Of a stretch of 64,000 nucleotides of DNA, positions 62,692 through 64,000 are shown piece by piece (position 1 is the stretch's first letter; every line of letters starts with the position of its first letter). Source of the stretch: Zooshikella sp050749885 (GTDB lineage Bacteria; Pseudomonadota; Gammaproteobacteria; Pseudomonadales; Zooshikellaceae); NCBI RefSeq assembly GCF_050749885.1, contig NZ_JBOIUB010000005.1, forward strand, positions 335,486-399,485, read 5' to 3'. The notes below the pieces were generated by a model. That model searched no databases. It saw nothing but the letters and a program-made list of their open reading frames with translations, and was not told the origin of the DNA. Both the position numbers and the translations under genes were made by a program.

Positions 62692-64000
62692 GGCCACCAA
62701 CCTCCAGTTTTAGGTGATCTTCCGTAGTGCTGTGCTGCATTTTCAAATGAATTTCCTTGTGGGCCTGAAAGCCCACCACTTATAAAGTATACTGGGGCAA
62801 AAAAAGGACCTAGAGCCTGGTATTGGTATGTATGGGCTTCTTCATGCTCACCAATGTTTACAGTAGGGTCACCATAAGCAAAGTTTTTTTCTGGGGGAGA
62901 CTCGGAACCGTAGTGCACTGTATTACCTAAAGTTAGAGCCATCCACTTATTCATGAACGGATTATTAATAAACTCTATTGCATTATGCCCAATGTTAATT
63001 GATGGATTAATATCTGTAATACCAAACCAATAGCCCACTTTACCAACGACATATCCAGTAAATCCAACCACTAAACCTGCAGCTGTATTTGGTAGAGTCC
63101 AGAGCTTCCCTAAAATATCTACTACTGTATTCAAAACCTTTGAAGCTGCGTTTTTGAATCCATTTCCATTATTCTTATAAGGATCATAGCCAAAGTGTTC
63201 TCGCCGTAGAGGAGTTGTTTGCCTTTGATTGCTTTGCATTACTGACTTACGGTCACTACCATCTATTTGATTCGATTCACCACGCCCTATTTCGTTGTAG
63301 TGATCCATTACATCATTAGCAATCTGTTCTCCATAGTTTAAAGGTTCTCTTGGCTGGTACTCTGGACGTAATGGTCCTGCATATCCCATCTTTGTATCCG
63401 AGCTATCTTGTCCACTATTACTATCATTTCCATTATCTTTTTTACCACCACCACTAAAAAAGTTTCTGATAGATTCCCAGATAAAGCCCGTTGGATCAGA
63501 TCCATTTAATGGATTATTTAAACCATAACTATATCGGTTATAGCTTTGAATATTATTTATTATTTGTATAATCGGATCAGCACTTAAAAACCGACCCACA
63601 TTAGGATCATACACCCGCCCGTTCATGTGGATTAATCCCACACCATCCAAATGCTCGTGGTTGGTGAAGCCTCGCTTGGTGATGGTGCTGGTGATCTGTG
63701 TAAAATCAATCGCGGCTTGCCAATCTGTCTGGCGACGTTTACCCCAGGGATCATAACTGAAGCACTCAACCACTTGGCCGTTTTGGTCGGTAATGGCCGT
63801 GAGTGAGTCTAAGTGATCACGATGGAAGTAATTGGTTTTTGTGCCATCTTCTGTGCCGGCATTTTCCGTTTTGGTGATAATGGCGACGTCAGCAATGTAA
63901 TGCTTATGCTGTATTTTGCCGGTATCACTAACCACCTTCTCATAGATACCCGATTGGTAGTAGGTCGTGCTGGTGCCTGTGGGTCCATGATCAATCCGGC
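62688..64000 (-). CDS. Rhs/YD-repeat protein, C-terminal part with HEEAH motif (runs off the right edge)
   Basis: The frame is open from the window edge to the stop at 62688, so this is the 3' part of a larger gene; the ATG-like codon at 63935 is not the true start. The Rhs core signature is present: YFHRDHLDSLTAITDQNG, then GVGLIHMNGRVYDPNVGRFLSADPI and YSYGLNNPLNGSDPTGF. Behind it is a variable C-terminal region of about 270 residues with a hydrophobic segment (LPNTAAGLVVGFTGYVVGKVGYWFG). HEEAH (52 residues from the end) matches the HExxH zinc motif, and a later ENAAQHYG could give the third ligand. It is probably a toxin domain. Confidence 0.85.
   Translation of the reverse strand, partial: RIDHGPTGTSTTYYQSGIYEKVVSDTGKIQHKHYIADVAIITKTENAGTEDGTKTNYFHRDHLDSLTAITDQNGQVVECFSYDPWGKRRQTDWQAAIDFTQITSTITKRGFTNHEHLDGVGLIHMNGRVYDPNVGRFLSADPIIQIINNIQSYNRYSYGLNNPLNGSDPTGFIWESIRNFFSGGGKKDNGNDSNSGQDSSDTKMGYAGPLRPEYQPREPLNYGEQIANDVMDHYNEIGRGESNQIDGSDRKSVMQSNQRQTTPLRREHFGYDPYKNNGNGFKNAASKVLNTVVDILGKLWTLPNTAAGLVVGFTGYVVGKVGYWFGITDINPSINIGHNAIEFINNPFMNKWMALTLGNTVHYGSESPPEKNFAYGDPTVNIGEHEEAHTYQYQALGPFFAPVYFISGGLSGPQGNSFENAAQHYGRSPKTGGWWP

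Noticed and set aside
1..64000. CRISPR array, rRNA or tRNA genes
   Set aside because: No regularly spaced direct repeats and no tRNA T-loop/anticodon pattern or rRNA core sequence were found while reading; a tRNAscan run would be decisive.

Overview
The window looks like chromosomal DNA of a marine-type gammaproteobacterium near the Oceanospirillales/Pseudomonadales. This is inferred from the housekeeping blocks smc - zipA - ligA - lytic transglycosylase with a GntR gene next to smc, a complete ccmABCDEFGHI cluster, guaC, and an A+T-leaning base composition with many TAA/TTA codons. I see no rRNA, tRNA or CRISPR array. Genus was not determined (Zooshikella or a relative would fit).

Layout. 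0-2 kb: two small exported proteins, an IS200-type element with terminal hairpins, and a broken membrane-protein ORF next to it. 2-5 kb: a coiled-coil protein, then a minus-strand set (LysR regulator, SpoT-like HD hydrolase, unknown protein, ADP-ribosylglycohydrolase). 6-12 kb: exported enzymes (metallo-beta-lactamase fold, cupin, MauG-like dihaem peroxidase, YtkA-like protein, LVIVD-repeat/GEVEDY protein). 12.5-15.4 kb: two small proteins, then a two-gene exported unit whose second product looks like a toxin-type deaminase. 16-28 kb: guaC, a DUF2167 protein, lytic transglycosylase, ligA, zipA, smc and a GntR regulator. 28.5-35.6 kb: the cytochrome c maturation operon, including ccmD, which was found by reading the gap between ccmE and ccmC. 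36-39.8 kb: trkH with a KdpD-like kinase and KdpE-like regulator. 40-46 kb: a TetR regulator and a two-gene RND efflux pump. 46-48.4 kb: an EAL/HDOD protein and tatD. 48.9-51.7 kb: a secreted zincin protease without a propeptide, followed by a membrane-anchored protein resembling one. 51.7-58 kb: L,D-transpeptidase, GNAT protein, DUF11-repeat protein, solute-binding protein and Sel1 protein. 58-64 kb: a P2-like phage tail remnant, then nine small minus-strand lipoprotein or membrane genes downstream of the 3' end of an Rhs gene.

The most notable parts are the secreted deaminase pair (13.6-15.4 kb), the Rhs C-terminus with an HEEAH motif and an ATGA-coupled, duplicated lipoprotein gene (61.4-64 kb), and the apparently split protease/prodomain pair (48.9-51.7 kb). 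The trkH-kinase-regulator operon with a structured leader is also of interest. Function calls rest on motif reading and memory of families; no search was run.
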